In this document: positions 63,771-64,000 of the stretch, in pieces
How the letters are laid out: every line of letters begins with the position of its first letter
Numbering within the stretch: position 1 is the first letter of the stretch
Assembly (NCBI RefSeq): GCF_038502225.1
Contig: NC_091369.1
Location: 16,700,109-16,764,108 of the forward strand
DNA: 64,000 bases
Direction: 5' to 3'
DNA from: Cherax quadricarinatus
Lineage: Eukaryota > Arthropoda > Malacostraca > Decapoda > Parastacidae
Position numbers and translations under genes: made by a program
Notes under the pieces: model-generated
What the model was told of the DNA's origin: nothing
The model's database searches: none
What the model saw: only the letters and a program-made list of their open reading frames with translations

Positions 63771-64000
63771 CACAGCCACTTTCAGCATTACCGATGAGCG
63801 GTAGACCATTATTACTATAATCACTAACACCAGCACTATCACACTACCACAATGGCAACCAGCACCATGACGAACATTATCTCCACCCCAACCACTATCT
63901 CCACCAGTACCATCCCGCCAGTCACCACCATCATTACCCACATTATCACCACTACAACTACAGAAGTATCATCATTTCCTGTCACGGTCACTACTATCAT
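63771..64000. repeat. Degenerate CAC/CAT-rich sequence
   Basis: Irregular accNNcatNacc repeats continue to the window end, probably decayed satellite. Confidence 0.5.

Noticed and set aside
62178..63941. Minus-strand ORF of 587 codons (Val/Ala-rich)
   Set aside because: By-product of a 12-bp array, with a tRNA-like SINE at its C-terminal end; no independent evidence of coding.

Overview
This 64 kb window looks like non-genic DNA from a large arthropod genome, most likely a decapod crustacean (crayfish, lobster or shrimp). That placement is inference: it rests on TTAGG-type (CCTAA) telomere-like repeats, very abundant di- to hexanucleotide repeats, and a mix of CR1/Jockey-group, RTE-like and I-like LINEs, mariner and Penelope-type sequences that I associate with decapods. 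I found no host protein-coding gene, tRNA gene or rRNA. Every protein I recognise belongs to a mobile element, and nearly all are broken.

Layout. 1-1.7 kb: decayed LINE (family A). 2.0-2.76 kb: 3' end of an RTE-like LINE. 4.0 kb: Penelope-type end with a hammerhead ribozyme fold. 5.7-16.5 kb: nested minus-strand LINE copies (family A at 8.25-10.87 and 11.1-13.4 kb, plus older relatives), broken up by a solo LTR (9.3 kb), two short retroposons (10.9 and 16.0 kb), a palindromic hammerhead element (13.6 kb) and a tRNA-like SINE (15.6 kb). 16.86-19.44 kb: LTR retrotransposon without recognisable pol, with a 4-bp target duplication, sitting inside a tRNA-like SINE. 19.5-25.4 kb: more minus-strand LINE pieces around a 2.1 kb satellite of 19-bp units. 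25.9-28.1 kb: 1.9 kb hexanucleotide array and eight identical 30-bp units. 29.1-33.7 kb: I-like LINE with RNase H (minus). 34.56-34.85 kb: interstitial CCTAA array. 36.4-37.5 kb: CR1-like LINE (family B). 38.3-40.4 kb: retroposons with target duplications and a CR1-like 3' end. 41.3-42.1 kb: deleted mariner. 43.7 kb: second palindromic hammerhead element. 45-48.3 kb: two arrays of related 21-bp units in opposite orientation. 48.8-50.2 kb: RNase H part of another LINE, split by a short retroposon. 53.6 kb: third palindromic hammerhead element. 54.9-55.65 kb: MITE inside a long (AT)n tract. 55.65-61.5 kb: LINE pieces, including a nearly complete EN+RT element (family C, 58.8-61.5 kb) between (GA)n tracts. 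62.1-64 kb: tRNA-like SINE and a 12-bp array.

Most interesting: (1) three palindromic elements of 270-350 bp, each with 13-14 bp target duplications and two opposed hammerhead-ribozyme folds, with single-ended relatives at 4.0, 35.7 and 56.3 kb; (2) a short retroposon of about 165 bp (four copies with 9-15 bp target duplications) whose head matches the 5' end and whose tail matches the 3' end of the I-like LINE at 29-33.7 kb, like RIME and ingi in trypanosomes; (3) a tRNA-like SINE sharing its 3' tail with LINE family B; (4) an LTR element placed exactly in the B box of a tRNA-like SINE; (5) several elements embedded in simple repeats: family A with (GT)n, family C with (GA)n, the MITE with (AT)n.

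Family names (A, B, C, SINE-V, SINE-L, S165) are mine and local to this window. All homology calls come from reading the sequence; no search was run.
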